In this document: positions 29,332-40,115 of the stretch, in pieces
How positions within the stretch are numbered: position 1 is the first letter of the stretch
How the letters are laid out: each line of letters opens with the position of its first letter
The notes under the pieces: model-generated
Told to the model about the DNA's origin: nothing
Seen by the model: the letters and a program-made list of their open reading frames with translations, nothing else
Databases searched by the model: none
Source: Microvirga pudoricolor
GTDB taxonomy: Bacteria > Pseudomonadota > Alphaproteobacteria > Rhizobiales > Beijerinckiaceae
DNA: 64,000 nt
Assembly: GCF_016892705.1 (NCBI RefSeq)
Contig: NZ_JAFEMB010000006.1
Location: 186,001-250,000 of the forward strand
Reading direction: 5' to 3'
Translations under genes and position numbers: made by a program

Positions 29332-29910
29332 ATGAGAATTATCCTGCTCGGACCACCGGGTGCCGGGAAGGGAACGCAGGCGGTGCGTCTCGTGGAAAGG
29401 CTGGGCGTTCCCCAGTTGTCCACGGGCGACATGCTCCGTGCTGCCATAGCGGCTGGTACGCCCGTCGGGCTGAAGGCCAAGGCGATCATGGATCGCGGCG
29501 ATCTGGTGTCGGACGACGTGGTGCTGGGCATCATCGCCGAGCGGATCGAGGAGCCGGATACCCGCAAGGGCTTTATTCTGGACGGATTCCCTCGGACGGT
29601 CGCTCAGGCCGAGGGCTTCGACCGAATGCTGGAGCAGAAGGGCTTGAAGCTCGACGCCGTGATCGAGTTCAAGGTCGACCAGGACGCCCTCGTCGAGCGC
29701 ATCGTTAAGCGGGCCAAGGAAACCGAGGCACGGGGCGAGCCTGTCCGCAAGGACGACAACCCCGAGGTCTTCAAGACCCGGCTCGAGGCCTACCGGACCC
29801 AGACGGCGCCGCTATCGACCTATTACGAGGGCAGGGGCTGCCTTCGGGCGGTCGATGGCATGCGGCCCATCGACGAGGTGACCGAAGCCCTCAAAAAAAT
29901 CGTCGGCTGA
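29332..29910 (+). CDS. adk: Adenylate kinase
   Basis: Adenylate kinase (192 aa) interconverts ATP plus AMP with two ADP. The P-loop [10 protein letters not shown] is at residues 7-16, and the AMP-binding region includes [11 protein letters not shown] near residue 29 and LDGFPRT near residue 83. The protein has the short LID form, without the four-Cys zinc site of long adenylate kinases. I chose the ATG at 29332 because AGGGGGG lies just upstream and homology begins there, not at 29242. The secY-adk-rpsM order is typical of alphaproteobacteria. Confidence 0.98.
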   Translation: MRIILLGPPGAGKGTQAVRLVERLGVPQLSTGDMLRAAIAAGTPVGLKAKAIMDRGDLVSDDVVLGIIAERIEEPDTRKGFILDGFPRTVAQAEGFDRMLEQKGLKLDAVIEFKVDQDALVERIVKRAKETEARGEPVRKDDNPEVFKTRLEAYRTQTAPLSTYYEGRGCLRAVDGMRPIDEVTEALKKIVG

Positions 29911-29922
29911 GCCCTGAGGGTC

Positions 29923-29951
29923 TTGACGTGACGTGAATGTTGCGCTAGGGC
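29923..29951 (+). promoter_or_regulatory. Putative promoter of rpsM and the alpha group
   Basis: TTGACG (29923-29928), preceded by TC to give a rhizobial CTTGAC element, is 17 bases from TAGGGC (29946-29951). It lies just after adk and 162 bases before rpsM, so the alpha group can be transcribed separately from spc. The -10 is weak. Confidence 0.5.
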
Positions 29952-30112
29952 CCTGTGTTCTTGCCACAGACAGATGCTTTTCGGGATGCTTCTTATGAGG
30001 CTGCCCATGATTGCCATGTTTCGGCGAGCAACTTCAAACCCGCGCAAGGGCCGGCCTCCACCGGACGCGCGATAACCCACCGGGGCCAAGCCCCGACCAC
30101 ATGGAGATGACG

Positions 30113-30481
<369 letters not shown>

Positions 30482-30510
30482 CGTTGGGCGGCCATTGGCC
30501 TGCCCCCTGA

Positions 30511-30589
30511 CCCGGGTGAAGACCCGGGGATCTCCCGCCGGCGCCGGCGCGGAATCACGAACACGATGGCCGGGGCGGTTCCCGGCCAT
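30511..30589 (+). other. Two stem-loops in the rpsM-rpsK spacer
   Basis: CCCGGGT/ACCCGGG (30511-30517 with 30522-30528, GAAG loop) and ATGGCCGGG/CCCGGCCAT (30566-30574 with 30581-30589, six-base loop) are both perfect. Neither is followed by a T-tract. The 172-base spacer is long for an alpha operon and holds no gene, so the structures may shape mRNA stability or S4-type translational control. That role is inference. Confidence 0.5.
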
Positions 30590-30653
30590 GACACTTTGAG
30601 AACCACCATCCCGAGCGCCTGGCATGACGGGCGTGTCTGAAGGACTTTGAAGA

Positions 30654-31043
30654 ATGGCTAAAGAAGCTACCCGCGTTCGCCGCCGCGAACGCAAGAACAT
30701 CGTGTCCGGCGTCGCTCACGTGAACGCCTCGTTCAACAACACGATGATCACGATCACGGATGCCCAGGGCAACACGATCTCCTGGTCTTCGGCAGGATCC
30801 ATGGGTTTCAAAGGCTCGCGGAAGTCGACCCCCTACGCGGCTCAGGTTGCCGCCGAGGACGCCGCCCGCAAGGCCTCCGAGCACGGCATGCGCACCCTCG
30901 AGGTCGAGGTGTCGGGCCCCGGCTCGGGACGCGAATCCGCTCTGCGCGCGCTCCAGTCGGCCGGTTTCACCGTCACGTCGATCCGTGACGTGACGCCGAT
31001 CCCGCACAACGGCTGCCGTCCGCGCAAGCGCCGCCGCGTCTAA
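30654..31043 (+). CDS. rpsK: 30S ribosomal protein S11
   Basis: S11 (129 aa) lies on the platform near the mRNA exit. The segment [20 protein letters not shown] near residues 17-36 and the C-terminal [16 protein letters not shown] are diagnostic. AAGGA precedes the ATG by about eight bases. As in other alphaproteobacteria, rpsD is not between rpsK and rpoA. Confidence 0.97.
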   Translation: MAKEATRVRRRERKNIVSGVAHVNASFNNTMITITDAQGNTISWSSAGSMGFKGSRKSTPYAAQVAAEDAARKASEHGMRTLEVEVSGPGSGRESALRALQSAGFTVTSIRDVTPIPHNGCRPRKRRRV

Positions 31044-31132
31044 ATCAAGACCGTCAGCGCGCAGGGCTCGCCTTGCGCGTTCCGCTTTCGGGGTGGTTCG
31101 CCGCCCCTGTCCGTACCTCATGAGGTGTGGTT

Positions 31133-32149
31133 GTGATCCAAAAGAACTGGCAAGAGCTGATTAAGCCGAACAAGCTCGAGGTGTCTCCCGGCGACGATCC
31201 GAAGCGCGTTGCGACGGTCGTGGCCGAGCCGCTCGAGCGCGGCTTCGGCACGACGCTCGGTAACTCGCTGCGCCGCGTGCTCCTCTCGTCGCTGCAGGGC
31301 GCCGCCGTCACGTCCGTCCACATCGACGGCGTGCTGCACGAGTTTTCGTCCATTCCTGGCGTCCGCGAGGACGTGACCGACATCGTCCTCAACGTGAAGA
31401 CGATCGCCATCAAGATGCAGGGCGAAGGCCCCAAGCGCATGACCCTTCGCAAGACGGGTCCGGGCGCCGTCACGGCCGGCGATATCAACACCATCGGCGA
31501 CGTCCAGATCCTGAACCCGGACCTGGTCCTCTGCACCCTCGACGACGGGGCCGAGATCCGCATGGAGTTCACGGTCGATACCGGCAAGGGCTATGTCCCG
31601 GCCGAGCGCAACCGCGCCGAGGACGCTCCGATTGGTCTCATCCCGGTCGATTCGCTCTACAGCCCGGTCAAGAAGGTGTCGTACCGCATCGAAAACACCC
31701 GCGAGGGCCAAATTCTCGATTACGACAAGCTCATCATGACCGTGGAGACCAATGGCGCCGTGACGCCTGAAGATGCCGTCGCCTATGCGGCCCGCATCAT
31801 TCAGGACCAGCTCCAGGTCTTCGTGAACTTCGAGGAGCCCCGCAAGGAGGAGGCCGCGACCGCCGCGCCGCAGCTGCCCTTCAACCCGGCGCTGCTCAAG
31901 AAGGTCGACGAGCTCGAGCTTTCGGTCCGTTCGGCGAACTGCCTGAAGAACGACAACATCGTCTATATCGGCGACCTCATCCAGAAGTCCGAGGCGGAAA
32001 TGCTCCGTACCCCGAACTTCGGCCGCAAGTCGCTCAACGAGATCAAGGAAGTTCTCGCCGGCATGGGCCTGCACCTCGGCATGGAAGTGCCGGGTTGGCC
32101 GCCGGAGAACATCGAAGACCTCGCGAAGCGCTTCGAAGAGCATTACTAA
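31133..32149 (+). CDS. rpoA: DNA-directed RNA polymerase subunit alpha
   Basis: Alpha (338 aa) dimerises to nucleate the polymerase core, and its C-terminal domain contacts promoter UP elements and activators. The N-terminal domain shows [18 protein letters not shown] near residues 34-51. The C-terminal domain shows [20 protein letters not shown] and the helix-hairpin [20 protein letters not shown] chose the GTG at 31133 ([10 protein letters not shown]), since GAGG is seven bases upstream and homologues begin at IQKNWQ; a GTG two codons earlier is too close to that site. Confidence 0.96.
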   Translation: MIQKNWQELIKPNKLEVSPGDDPKRVATVVAEPLERGFGTTLGNSLRRVLLSSLQGAAVTSVHIDGVLHEFSSIPGVREDVTDIVLNVKTIAIKMQGEGPKRMTLRKTGPGAVTAGDINTIGDVQILNPDLVLCTLDDGAEIRMEFTVDTGKGYVPAERNRAEDAPIGLIPVDSLYSPVKKVSYRIENTREGQILDYDKLIMTVETNGAVTPEDAVAYAARIIQDQLQVFVNFEEPRKEEAATAAPQLPFNPALLKKVDELELSVRSANCLKNDNIVYIGDLIQKSEAEMLRTPNFGRKSLNEIKEVLAGMGLHLGMEVPGWPPENIEDLAKRFEEHY

Positions 32150-32152
32150 GAC

Positions 32153-32227
32153 GCGAATGGCGAGTGGTGAGTGGCGAATAGGGTGATCGCTACTTCCATT
32201 CGCCATTTACCAACCACCACTCGCAAT
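32153..32227. repeat. Palindromic repeat between rpoA and rplQ
   Basis: An imperfect palindrome of about 75 bases made of GCGAGTGG/GGCGAAT-type words. GCGAGTGGTG (32160-32169) pairs with CACCACTCGC (32215-32224), and TGGCGAAT (32172-32179) pairs with ATTCGCCA (32198-32205). Low-complexity repeats of this kind are scattered between genes in many Rhizobiales genomes. Here it sits inside the alpha operon, four bases after the rpoA stop, and would form a long hairpin in the mRNA. Confidence 0.65.
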
Positions 32228-32280
32228 CAAGAGAGACGGCCGTACCGTGGCACGGCGGCCGCAAGATCAAGGAGATAGCC

Positions 32281-32706
32281 ATGCGTCATGGATTCCGCGG
32301 CCGTCGGTTCAACCGTTCGTCCGAACACCGTAAGGCGATGTTCGCCAACATGTCCGCCGCGCTGATCAAGCACGAGCAGATCATCACCACCCTGCCGAAG
32401 GCCAAGGACCTGCGTCCCGTCGTCGAGAAGCTGATCACCCTGGCCAAGCGCGGCGATCTGAACTCCCGCCGCCTGGCCATGTCGCAGCTCCGCGACGCCG
32501 CCATGGTCAAGAAGCTCTTCGACGTGCTCGGCCCGCGCTACAACGCCCGTCCGGGCGGGTATTGCCGGATCATGAAGGCGGGCTTCCGCTTCGGCGATAA
32601 CGCCCCGATGGCCGTGATCGAGTTCGTGGACCGCGACGTCGATGCGCGCGGCCAGGATTCCGGCCCGTCCCAGAATGTGGAAGTGATCGGCAGCGAGGCG
32701 GCGTAA
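32281..32706 (+). CDS. rplQ: 50S ribosomal protein L17
   Basis: L17 (141 aa) begins [20 protein letters not shown], an invariant family N-terminus. It continues with [20 protein letters not shown], which lies near the tunnel exit in the ribosome. AAGGAGATAG lies upstream. The C-terminal 20 residues are acidic and variable, as is common. A strong terminator follows, closing the str-S10-spc-alpha block. Confidence 0.97.
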   Translation: MRHGFRGRRFNRSSEHRKAMFANMSAALIKHEQIITTLPKAKDLRPVVEKLITLAKRGDLNSRRLAMSQLRDAAMVKKLFDVLGPRYNARPGGYCRIMKAGFRFGDNAPMAVIEFVDRDVDARGQDSGPSQNVEVIGSEAA

Positions 32707-32734
32707 ATCGTCTGCCGGGACTGATCCCGATCGG

Positions 32735-32763
32735 AAGGGCGGCTTTCGGGCCGCCCTTTTTAT
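32735..32763 (+). terminator. Rho-independent terminator after rplQ
   Basis: AAGGGCGGC (32735-32743) pairs with GCCGCCCTT (32750-32758) around a six-base loop and is followed by TTTATTT. It closes the long ribosomal protein block. Confidence 0.9.
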
Positions 32764-32920
32764 TTGGTGTTTCACCCCGCCGAGCCCATCTTGGGGCCAT
32801 GCGTCACCCCGCGGAGAAACGGGTCCCTTTCTTCGCGCGACGCCCTACCTCTTCGCCAACGGCTTTTCCTATCGAAAGGCCCGGCTTATCGACATGCGTC
32901 ACAGGCAGGATGGATTCGCC

Positions 32921-34351
32921 ATGCGCTCTACTCTTCTCCGGGTCGCCCTAGCCCTCACGGTCGCCGCGACCGGCCTGTCCGGAGGGCTGCCGACCGGGGC
33001 ACGGGCCCAGACCCGAGCGGTGCCCGAAAGCAAGGCTCAGGTGCAACTGTCCTTCGCGCCCATCGTGCGCCAGACCGCCCCGGCGGTCGTCAATGTCTAT
33101 GCCAGCCGGTCCGAGCGCCGGCAGCAGAACGCCTACATGGACGAGTTCTTCCGCCGGTTCTTCGGCGAAGGCGGACAGGGCTCCCCCGGCGTGCCCCAGG
33201 GCCGGTCCCAAAGCTCTCTCGGGTCCGGCGTGATCGTCGATTCGTCCGGCCTCGTGGTCACCAACAACCACGTCATCGAGAACATGACGGACGTGAAAGT
33301 GGCGCTGGCGGATCGCCGGGAATTCGAGGCCGACATCGTCCTGCGCGACGCCCGCACGGATCTGGCCGTTCTCAAGCTCAAGGACCCGTCGAACCTCCAG
33401 ATCCTGCCGCTGGGCGACTCGGAGGCCCTTCAGGTCGGCGATCTGGTCCTGGCGGTCGGCAATCCGTTCGGCGTGGGCCAGACGGTGACCCAGGGCATCG
33501 TCTCGGCGCTGGCCCGGTCCCAGGTCGGCGTCTCCGACTATCAATCCTTCATCCAGACCGACGCCGCCATCAATCCCGGCAATTCCGGCGGCGCCCTCAT
33601 CGACATGAACGGCAGGCTCGTCGGCATCAACACGGCCATCTACTCTCGCTCGGGCGGCAGCATCGGCATCGGATTCGCGATCCCCTCCAGCATGGTGCGG
33701 GCGGTGATCGACTCGGCCCGCGGTGGCGCTCGCTCGGTCAGGCGCCCTTGGCTCGGAGCCCAGCTTCAGGCCATCGACGGCGAAATTGCCACCAGCCTCG
33801 GCCTCGAGCGCCCCATGGGCGTGCTGGTGTCGTCGCTCTACGACAACGGCCCCGCCGCCGAGGCGGGCCTGCGGCGCGGCGACGTGATCCTGTCGGTGGA
33901 CGGCCAGGCCGTGGATAGCCCGGACGCCTTCGGCTACCGGTTCGCCCTGAAGGGCGTGGAGGGCCGGACCAACGTCACCGTCCTTCGCGGGGGGAAGCAG
34001 GTCGAGGTCCCGGTCAAGCTCACGTCGCCGCCGGAGACGCGTCCCCGCGAGCCCCTGCGCCTGCGCACGCGGTCGCCCCTGTCGGGCTCCACCATCGTCA
34101 ACATGTCCCCGGCTGTGGCCGACGAGCTTCAGCTCGAAGTCTCGGAGGACGGGGTCGTCGTCGCGGATCTGGACGAGAACGGCGTCGCCGGCCGGGTCGG
34201 CTTCCAGAAGGGCGACCAGATCCTGGCGATCAACGGCCAGCGGATCCGGGCGACCCGCGACGTGGAGCGGTTAATCCAGCGCGGGGACGCCTATTGGGAG
34301 ATCACCATCAACCGGCGCGGGCGCACGTTTACGACCGTTCTGGGCGGCTGA
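32921..34351 (+). CDS. Periplasmic Do-type serine protease (HtrA/Deg)
   Basis: A 476-aa Do-family protease that degrades or refolds damaged envelope proteins. An N-terminal signal sequence ([19 protein letters not shown], cleavage probably after ARA near residue 30) leads into a trypsin-like domain. The triad is His117 (NNHVIEN), Asp147 (RTDLAVLK) and Ser222 (NPGNSGGAL). Two PDZ domains follow, around residues 275-365 and 390-470. An in-frame ATG nine codons earlier (32894) would only lengthen the signal peptide; AGGATGG favours the later start. The Q-rich insertion of E. coli DegP is short here, as in DegQ. rarA follows after three bases. Confidence 0.93.
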   Translation: MRSTLLRVALALTVAATGLSGGLPTGARAQTRAVPESKAQVQLSFAPIVRQTAPAVVNVYASRSERRQQNAYMDEFFRRFFGEGGQGSPGVPQGRSQSSLGSGVIVDSSGLVVTNNHVIENMTDVKVALADRREFEADIVLRDARTDLAVLKLKDPSNLQILPLGDSEALQVGDLVLAVGNPFGVGQTVTQGIVSALARSQVGVSDYQSFIQTDAAINPGNSGGALIDMNGRLVGINTAIYSRSGGSIGIGFAIPSSMVRAVIDSARGGARSVRRPWLGAQLQAIDGEIATSLGLERPMGVLVSSLYDNGPAAEAGLRRGDVILSVDGQAVDSPDAFGYRFALKGVEGRTNVTVLRGGKQVEVPVKLTSPPETRPREPLRLRTRSPLSGSTIVNMSPAVADELQLEVSEDGVVVADLDENGVAGRVGFQKGDQILAINGQRIRATRDVERLIQRGDAYWEITINRRGRTFTTVLGG

Positions 34352-34354
34352 TCC

Positions 34355-35665
<1,311 letters not shown>

Positions 35666-35686
35666 GCGGGCCAACGGATCCCGGGC

Positions 35687-36073
35687 GTGCTGAACTTTCT
35701 GCTCGTTTTCGTGGGAGCGGGGGTCGGGGGCGCCCTTCGCCATGCGGTAAACCTGGGGTGCGCCCGCTTTTGCGGCACGACCTTTCCTTGGGGAACGCTC
35801 CTGATCAATGTGGCCGGGTCGACCGCCATGGGTGTCGTGGCGGGCTGGCTCGCCTTCAAAACCGGTGAGGGCTGGAGCCAACCGGTTCGGCTTCTCGTCG
35901 CCACCGGCATCCTGGGCGGTTTCACCACGTTCTCGGCCTTCTCCCTGGACGCGGTGCTGCTGTGGGAGCGCGGCGCGACCGTCCAGGCCTTCGCCTACGT
36001 GACGGCGTCCGTCCTCCTCTCTCTCACCGGCCTGGTCATTGGCCTAGGGGCGGTCCGAGCCCTATCGAACTGA
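35687..36073 (+). CDS. crcB: Fluoride ion channel CrcB (Fluc)
   Basis: A 128-aa member of the Fluc/CrcB family, which forms dual-topology dimers that let fluoride leave the cell. Four membrane segments are visible, with the conserved FPWGTLLINVAGS near residues 33-45 and GGFTTFSAFS near residues 75-84, the latter carrying the Phe and Thr/Ser residues of the pore. The start is GTG at 35687. The gene begins 21 bases after rarA, leaving no room for a fluoride riboswitch, so it appears to be expressed with rarA. Confidence 0.93.
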   Translation: MLNFLLVFVGAGVGGALRHAVNLGCARFCGTTFPWGTLLINVAGSTAMGVVAGWLAFKTGEGWSQPVRLLVATGILGGFTTFSAFSLDAVLLWERGATVQAFAYVTASVLLSLTGLVIGLGAVRALSN

Positions 36074-36151
36074 CGGCGGCGTTCGACTAAACTAAACGTT
36101 ATACCGTGAAACTTTCGGAGATCGTCCGCATTGCCGTCCTAGGAGGTGGCA

Positions 36152-36760
36152 ATGAGGCACCCATGCATTGTCCTCGCCGTTGTCGTAAGCTTGGGGGTCG
36201 GGTTTCAGGCCAGGGCCGAACTGGTCAAAGTCGCTCCCAATGTCAGGATCGAGAAGCGCATCTTTCCGGCGGACGACGAGGAAGCCCCGTTCTCCAACCT
36301 CCGCGACAAATCGGCGGATGTCAGGCGGAGCGAGCGGGCCGTCTTCGATCTTTTCCTGAACAAGGGGATCGGACGGGTCCAAGCCGCCGGGATGGTGGGG
36401 CTTGCGGCATGGCGGGCTTTCCACGAGGGCGACCTGAGACAGGCGGGCTTTCTCTTCAATCAGGCCTGCGTCCTAGAGCCCCGCCACAGCGTTTCCTACC
36501 ACGGCTTCGCGGCGATCGCGGCCAAGCGCTTCAATGATCTGGATTATGCGGACCGGCTTCTCACGCTCGCCGAGCGCATGCTGGAGCCGAGCGATGAGAT
36601 CTTCACCGATCACGGCCTCGTCCTCCTCAAAGCCCGCCGCCTGCAGGAAGCGCGCGAGCGTCTCGGCAAGGCGGTTCGCATGAGCCCGGACCAACCCGCG
36701 CCCGCCCTCTACCTGGCGGCGATTCACCTGCAACTCGGCGATAGGGCGGAGGCCTGCTGA
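36152..36760 (+). CDS. Secreted TPR-like protein
   Basis: I do not recognise a named family. The 202-aa product starts MRHPCIVLAVVVSLGVGFQA, a signal peptide with probable cleavage after ARA near residue 22, so it is periplasmic or surface-exposed. The C-terminal half (about 90-200) has repeated helix-turn-helix units with Ala/Leu/Tyr positions typical of tetratricopeptide repeats, which bind other proteins. The start has a perfect AGGAGG five bases upstream of ATG. It stands between crcB and the pseudouridine synthase gene on the same strand. Confidence 0.75.
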   Translation: MRHPCIVLAVVVSLGVGFQARAELVKVAPNVRIEKRIFPADDEEAPFSNLRDKSADVRRSERAVFDLFLNKGIGRVQAAGMVGLAAWRAFHEGDLRQAGFLFNQACVLEPRHSVSYHGFAAIAAKRFNDLDYADRLLTLAERMLEPSDEIFTDHGLVLLKARRLQEARERLGKAVRMSPDQPAPALYLAAIHLQLGDRAEAC

Positions 36761-36832
36761 TCGGGATCGCCCCTGGCCGAAACAGGCGTGCGTCGATTGC
36801 CGCCTGCGCGGCTCTCTGTTACCCACGACAGC

Positions 36833-38143
36833 ATGAAAAAAAGTGGTTCAGGTCGGGGCGGCGCCAGTGGCGGCCGCAAGGGAGCGCGGCAGGATTTCCG
36901 GTCGCGGGAGCGCATGCCTGCGGACAAGGGCCGCGCCGGACCGGGTGCGGCCGGGCAGGGGCGTGCGTCGAAGCCGGATGCGCGCAAGTCCGCAGCCCGT
37001 CCGACGCGGACCAGCGCCTCGGACCTGTCCCGTCCCGCCAACCCGACAAGCCCCGTGAAGTCGCCACGTCCCGCGAAGGCGGCTCCTCCGGCCGCTCCCA
37101 AGCCGACCCGGGCCCAGGCGAAGGCTGCCGCCCAGGAGGTGCTGGCGACCGGCGTCCAAACTCTCACGGTGGAACCTGACGAGGGTGATATGCGGGTGGA
37201 CCGCTTCCTGGTCGCGCGCTTCCCGCAACTGGCCTTCACCCATATCCAACGCATCGTCCGCAAGGGCGAGTTGCGGGTTGACGGCAAGCGGGCCCAGCCG
37301 AATGACCGGCTCCTCGCGGGCCAGAAGGTTCGCATCCCGCCCCTCAAGCTCGATCAGCCGCGACCGGCCTCGCGCAGCGCCGCGAAGGACCAGACCGACC
37401 GCGACTTCCTGAAATCGATCACGCTCTACGAGGACAAGGATGTCCTGGTGATCAACAAGCCCATGGGGTTGGCCGTGCAAGGCGGTTCCGGCACCACGCG
37501 GCACGTCGACGGCATGCTCGATTCCCTCACCGACGCGGACGGCCAGAAGCCCCGCCTCGTCCATCGCCTCGACAAGGATACGGCCGGCTGCCTCGTCATC
37601 GCCAAGACACGCTTCGCGGCCTCCACCCTGGCGAAGTCGTTCCGGTCACGGACGACGCGCAAGATCTACTGGGCTCTCGTGGCGGGCGTGCCCCGCGTGC
37701 GGCAGGGACGCATCTCCACCTACCTGTCGAAGGAGGAGGGCGGCGAGGGCGATTCCAAGATGCGGGTCGCCAAGCATGGCGACGAGGGCGCGAGCCACGC
37801 GCTCACGTACTACGCCGTGGTCGATACCTCGGCCCAGAAACTCGCCTGGCTGTCCCTCAAGCCCGTGACCGGCCGGACGCACCAGTTGCGGGCCCACACG
37901 GCGCATATCGGCCATCCTATCGTGGGCGATCCGAAATACTTCGACATCGAGAACTGGGAGCTTCCCGGCGGCATCCAGAACAAGCTGCATCTCCTGGCCC
38001 GGCGCATCGTCATCGCGCATCCCCGCACGGGAAAGCCCATCGACATCACGGCGCCCCTGCCGCCCCATATTCAGCAGAGTTTCAACCTCCTGGGCTTCGA
38101 TACCAGCGAATACGACCCCATCGTGGAAGCACCCGAGGAATAA
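36833..38143 (+). CDS. rluC: RluC/RluA-family 23S rRNA pseudouridine synthase
   Basis: A 436-aa pseudouridine synthase. After a basic, Ser/Pro/Ala-rich N-terminal region of about 110 residues come an S4 RNA-binding domain (MRVDRFLVARFPQLAFTHIQ, about 120-180) and a catalytic domain with HRLDKDTAG near residues 245-253, whose Asp is the nucleophile. The block KPVTGRTHQLRAH near residues 343-355 completes the active site. The architecture fits RluC-type enzymes acting on 23S rRNA, but the target uridines cannot be read from sequence. The long N-terminal extension looks disordered and is unusual in length. Start is ATG at 36833; a GTG 15 codons earlier is possible. Confidence 0.88.
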   Translation: MKKSGSGRGGASGGRKGARQDFRSRERMPADKGRAGPGAAGQGRASKPDARKSAARPTRTSASDLSRPANPTSPVKSPRPAKAAPPAAPKPTRAQAKAAAQEVLATGVQTLTVEPDEGDMRVDRFLVARFPQLAFTHIQRIVRKGELRVDGKRAQPNDRLLAGQKVRIPPLKLDQPRPASRSAAKDQTDRDFLKSITLYEDKDVLVINKPMGLAVQGGSGTTRHVDGMLDSLTDADGQKPRLVHRLDKDTAGCLVIAKTRFAASTLAKSFRSRTTRKIYWALVAGVPRVRQGRISTYLSKEEGGEGDSKMRVAKHGDEGASHALTYYAVVDTSAQKLAWLSLKPVTGRTHQLRAHTAHIGHPIVGDPKYFDIENWELPGGIQNKLHLLARRIVIAHPRTGKPIDITAPLPPHIQQSFNLLGFDTSEYDPIVEAPEE

Positions 38144-38246
38144 GGGTGCTCCCGCCCACCTCCGCCGTCGCACTTTTGCCGTGCCGGCGCCCTAGGCTCC
38201 AAGACCTCGGTGCGCCGTTCGGGCGGGCCGGGCAAGGAGGAGATCG

Positions 38247-38708
38247 ATGGAACACAAGCATCTTGATCAGCTCCGTAGCGTAGCCGACGTTGAGCCGAGG
38301 TCGATGACCCGGCAGGAGCGCCTTCAGCGTTGGATCGACATTCTCGAGCGCAACCCTCATCGGCGTTTGAACTCCCTCGGTGAGATCGAGTACCAGCCGC
38401 CGGCGGAGCGGGCCCTCGTCCGGGCCAACGACTCGCCGCTGACGGTCGCCTTCGAAGACCCGGTTCTACGAACCGAAGGATTGGCCAGCGACAGGCTAGG
38501 GGATGCCATGAGGTTCTTCGAGCTGACGGAAGGGCAGGCGCACTACGCGCTCTGCTCCTGCCTCAGCGGGCACCACATGGAGGCCGCGTCGTTCGCGCAG
38601 CGCCTGCGCAACACGACCGGAGGGCAGGCGTGGCACGCGGTGGCGGGCGCCTGGGGTCTGGCGGGCCTCGCCATGGCCTTGCCGGGTTTTCTCTACCTGA
38701 TCGGTTGA
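38247..38708 (+). CDS. Conserved hypothetical protein
   Basis: A 153-aa protein I cannot assign. It is soluble for most of its length, with a Cys pair CSCLSG near residue 102 and a hydrophobic C-terminal segment (AVAGAWGLAGLAMALPGFLY, about 131-150) that could be a single membrane anchor. AAGGAGGAGATCG is a strong ribosome-binding site, which supports real expression. A nine-pair hairpin follows the stop. It stands alone between rluC and an acetyltransferase gene. Confidence 0.7.
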   Translation: MEHKHLDQLRSVADVEPRSMTRQERLQRWIDILERNPHRRLNSLGEIEYQPPAERALVRANDSPLTVAFEDPVLRTEGLASDRLGDAMRFFELTEGQAHYALCSCLSGHHMEAASFAQRLRNTTGGQAWHAVAGAWGLAGLAMALPGFLYLIG

Positions 38709-38720
38709 AAGGTCGACACG

Positions 38721-38750
38721 GATCGGGAGACCTGCCGGGGCCTCCCGATC
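38721..38750 (+). terminator. Terminator-like hairpin after the hypothetical gene
   Basis: GATCGGGAG (38721-38729) pairs perfectly with CTCCCGATC (38742-38750). Only AATCGTTT follows, so its strength as a terminator is doubtful. A promoter-like pair, TTGACC (38757-38762) and AATGAA (38780-38785) with 17-base spacing, lies immediately downstream and may serve the acetyltransferase gene. Confidence 0.5.
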
Positions 38751-38814
38751 AATCGTTTGACCTTTGCGTCCGCGTCGGGAATGAAGGACCCGCAGAGCAA
38801 TACGGCGTCCCACC

Positions 38815-39402
38815 ATGCTTCACATCGAGCCCGTCCGGCTTTCCACCGACAAGCTGATTCTTCGCCCCCTGAGCCTCGAGGATGTCCCCGCCCTCGGGAC
38901 GGCGGCGAGCGACGGCGCCCTCTGGGAGAAGCGCACGACCACGGTGCCCCGGCCCGACGGGTTCACCGAATATGTCTCGAAGGCGCTCCAGTTGCAGGAG
39001 GCGGGCTTGGCGCTCCCCTTCGCGACGGTGGTCCGCGACGGCGACAGGGTCGTCGGCAGCACCCGCTACATGAACATCGACGCCGCCAATCACCGGGTCG
39101 AGATCGGCACGACCTGGATCGCCGGCTCCTGGCAGCGCAGCTTCGTCAACACCCACGCCAAGTATCTGATGCTGCGCCACGCCTTCGAGGTGCTGGGCTG
39201 CCACGCCGTCGAGTTGCGCACTCACTCCCAGAACGACCAGTCCCGCCGGGCCATCGAGCGGCTGGGCGGCAAGCTCGACGGCATCCTGCGCCAGCACATG
39301 ATCATGCCTGACGGCCATATCCGCGACACGGTGGTCTACAGCATTCTGCCGGATGAATGGCCCGCCGTGAAGGAACGCCTCGAACGGCGCATGGCCGCCT
39401 AA
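38815..39402 (+). CDS. GNAT-family N-acetyltransferase, RimJ/RimL type
   Basis: A 195-aa acetyltransferase of the RimJ/RimL (Acetyltransf_3) type. It has the opening LSTDKLILRPLSLEDVPAL near residues 9-27 and the acetyl-CoA-binding region around VEIGTTWIAGSWQRSFVNTH and ELRTHSQNDQSRRAIERLGG. The Asn/Gln-rich ENxxS-type helix that follows is typical. Such enzymes acetylate ribosomal protein N-termini, antibiotics or small amines; the substrate here is unknown. It lies 18 bases upstream of the HAD phosphatase gene. Confidence 0.85.
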   Translation: MLHIEPVRLSTDKLILRPLSLEDVPALGTAASDGALWEKRTTTVPRPDGFTEYVSKALQLQEAGLALPFATVVRDGDRVVGSTRYMNIDAANHRVEIGTTWIAGSWQRSFVNTHAKYLMLRHAFEVLGCHAVELRTHSQNDQSRRAIERLGGKLDGILRQHMIMPDGHIRDTVVYSILPDEWPAVKERLERRMAA

Positions 39403-39420
39403 GCCCGGGACCCCTCATCC

Positions 39421-40098
39421 ATGAAACTCGCCCTCTTCGACGTCGACGGAACCCTGGTCGACAGCCAGAACATCATTGTGGCGGCCCAGCGGGCGGCCTT
39501 CGGGGCCCTCGGCCTGGAGCCGCCGAGCCGGGAGCGCTCGCTGTCCATCGTCGGGCTATCGCTGGCGGAGGCCTTCACGGTCCTGGCGGGCCCCAAGGCG
39601 CCCGTCGCGGAGCTTGCGGAGGCCTACAAGGACGCGTTCTCGCAGCTTCGCCTCGACCCAGCCCATGAGGAGCCCCTGTTCCCCGGCGCGGAGGCGTGTT
39701 TGCAATGGCTCTCCGGCCAGGAGGATCTGGTGCTAGGGATCGCCACGGGCAAATCCCGCCGCGGCGTCTCGCACCTGCTCGACCGTCATGGCTGGCGCGA
39801 GCTGTTCACCACGATCCAAACCGCCGACGACGCACCGTCGAAGCCTCATCCGGCCATGATCCGTCAGGCCATGGAGGAGGCGGGCGCTGAGCCCCGGGAC
39901 ACGATCATGATCGGCGATTCCACCTATGACATGCAGATGGCCAAGGCGGCGGGCGTGATGGCCGTCGGCGTCTCCTGGGGCTTCCAGCCGGTGGCCGCCC
40001 TCAAGGAGGCCGGGGCCGACGTCATCGTCGATTCCTACCCGGACATGATGCCGATCCTGCGGGATTTCGCGTCCATCCCCTCCCGAAGCGCTGTCTGA
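39421..40098 (+). CDS. HAD-superfamily phosphatase, phosphoglycolate type
   Basis: A 225-aa hydrolase with the HAD motif I FDVDGTLVDS (Asp7 and Asp9), motif II TGKS near residue 110, Lys in SKPHPAM near residue 141 and motif IV GDSTYDMQMA near residues 162-171. The cap domain between motifs I and II matches the phosphoglycolate-phosphatase-like subgroup. The natural substrate is not evident. It starts 18 bases after the acetyltransferase stop and is followed by the ATP12 gene, so the three may form one unit. Confidence 0.88.
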   Translation: MKLALFDVDGTLVDSQNIIVAAQRAAFGALGLEPPSRERSLSIVGLSLAEAFTVLAGPKAPVAELAEAYKDAFSQLRLDPAHEEPLFPGAEACLQWLSGQEDLVLGIATGKSRRGVSHLLDRHGWRELFTTIQTADDAPSKPHPAMIRQAMEEAGAEPRDTIMIGDSTYDMQMAKAAGVMAVGVSWGFQPVAALKEAGADVIVDSYPDMMPILRDFASIPSRSAV

Positions 40099-40115
40099 GC
40101 CCTTATCTCAAGATC

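Noticed and set aside
35666..35686. Fluoride riboswitch before crcB
   Set aside because: Only 21 bases separate rarA and crcB, too short for the known riboswitch.
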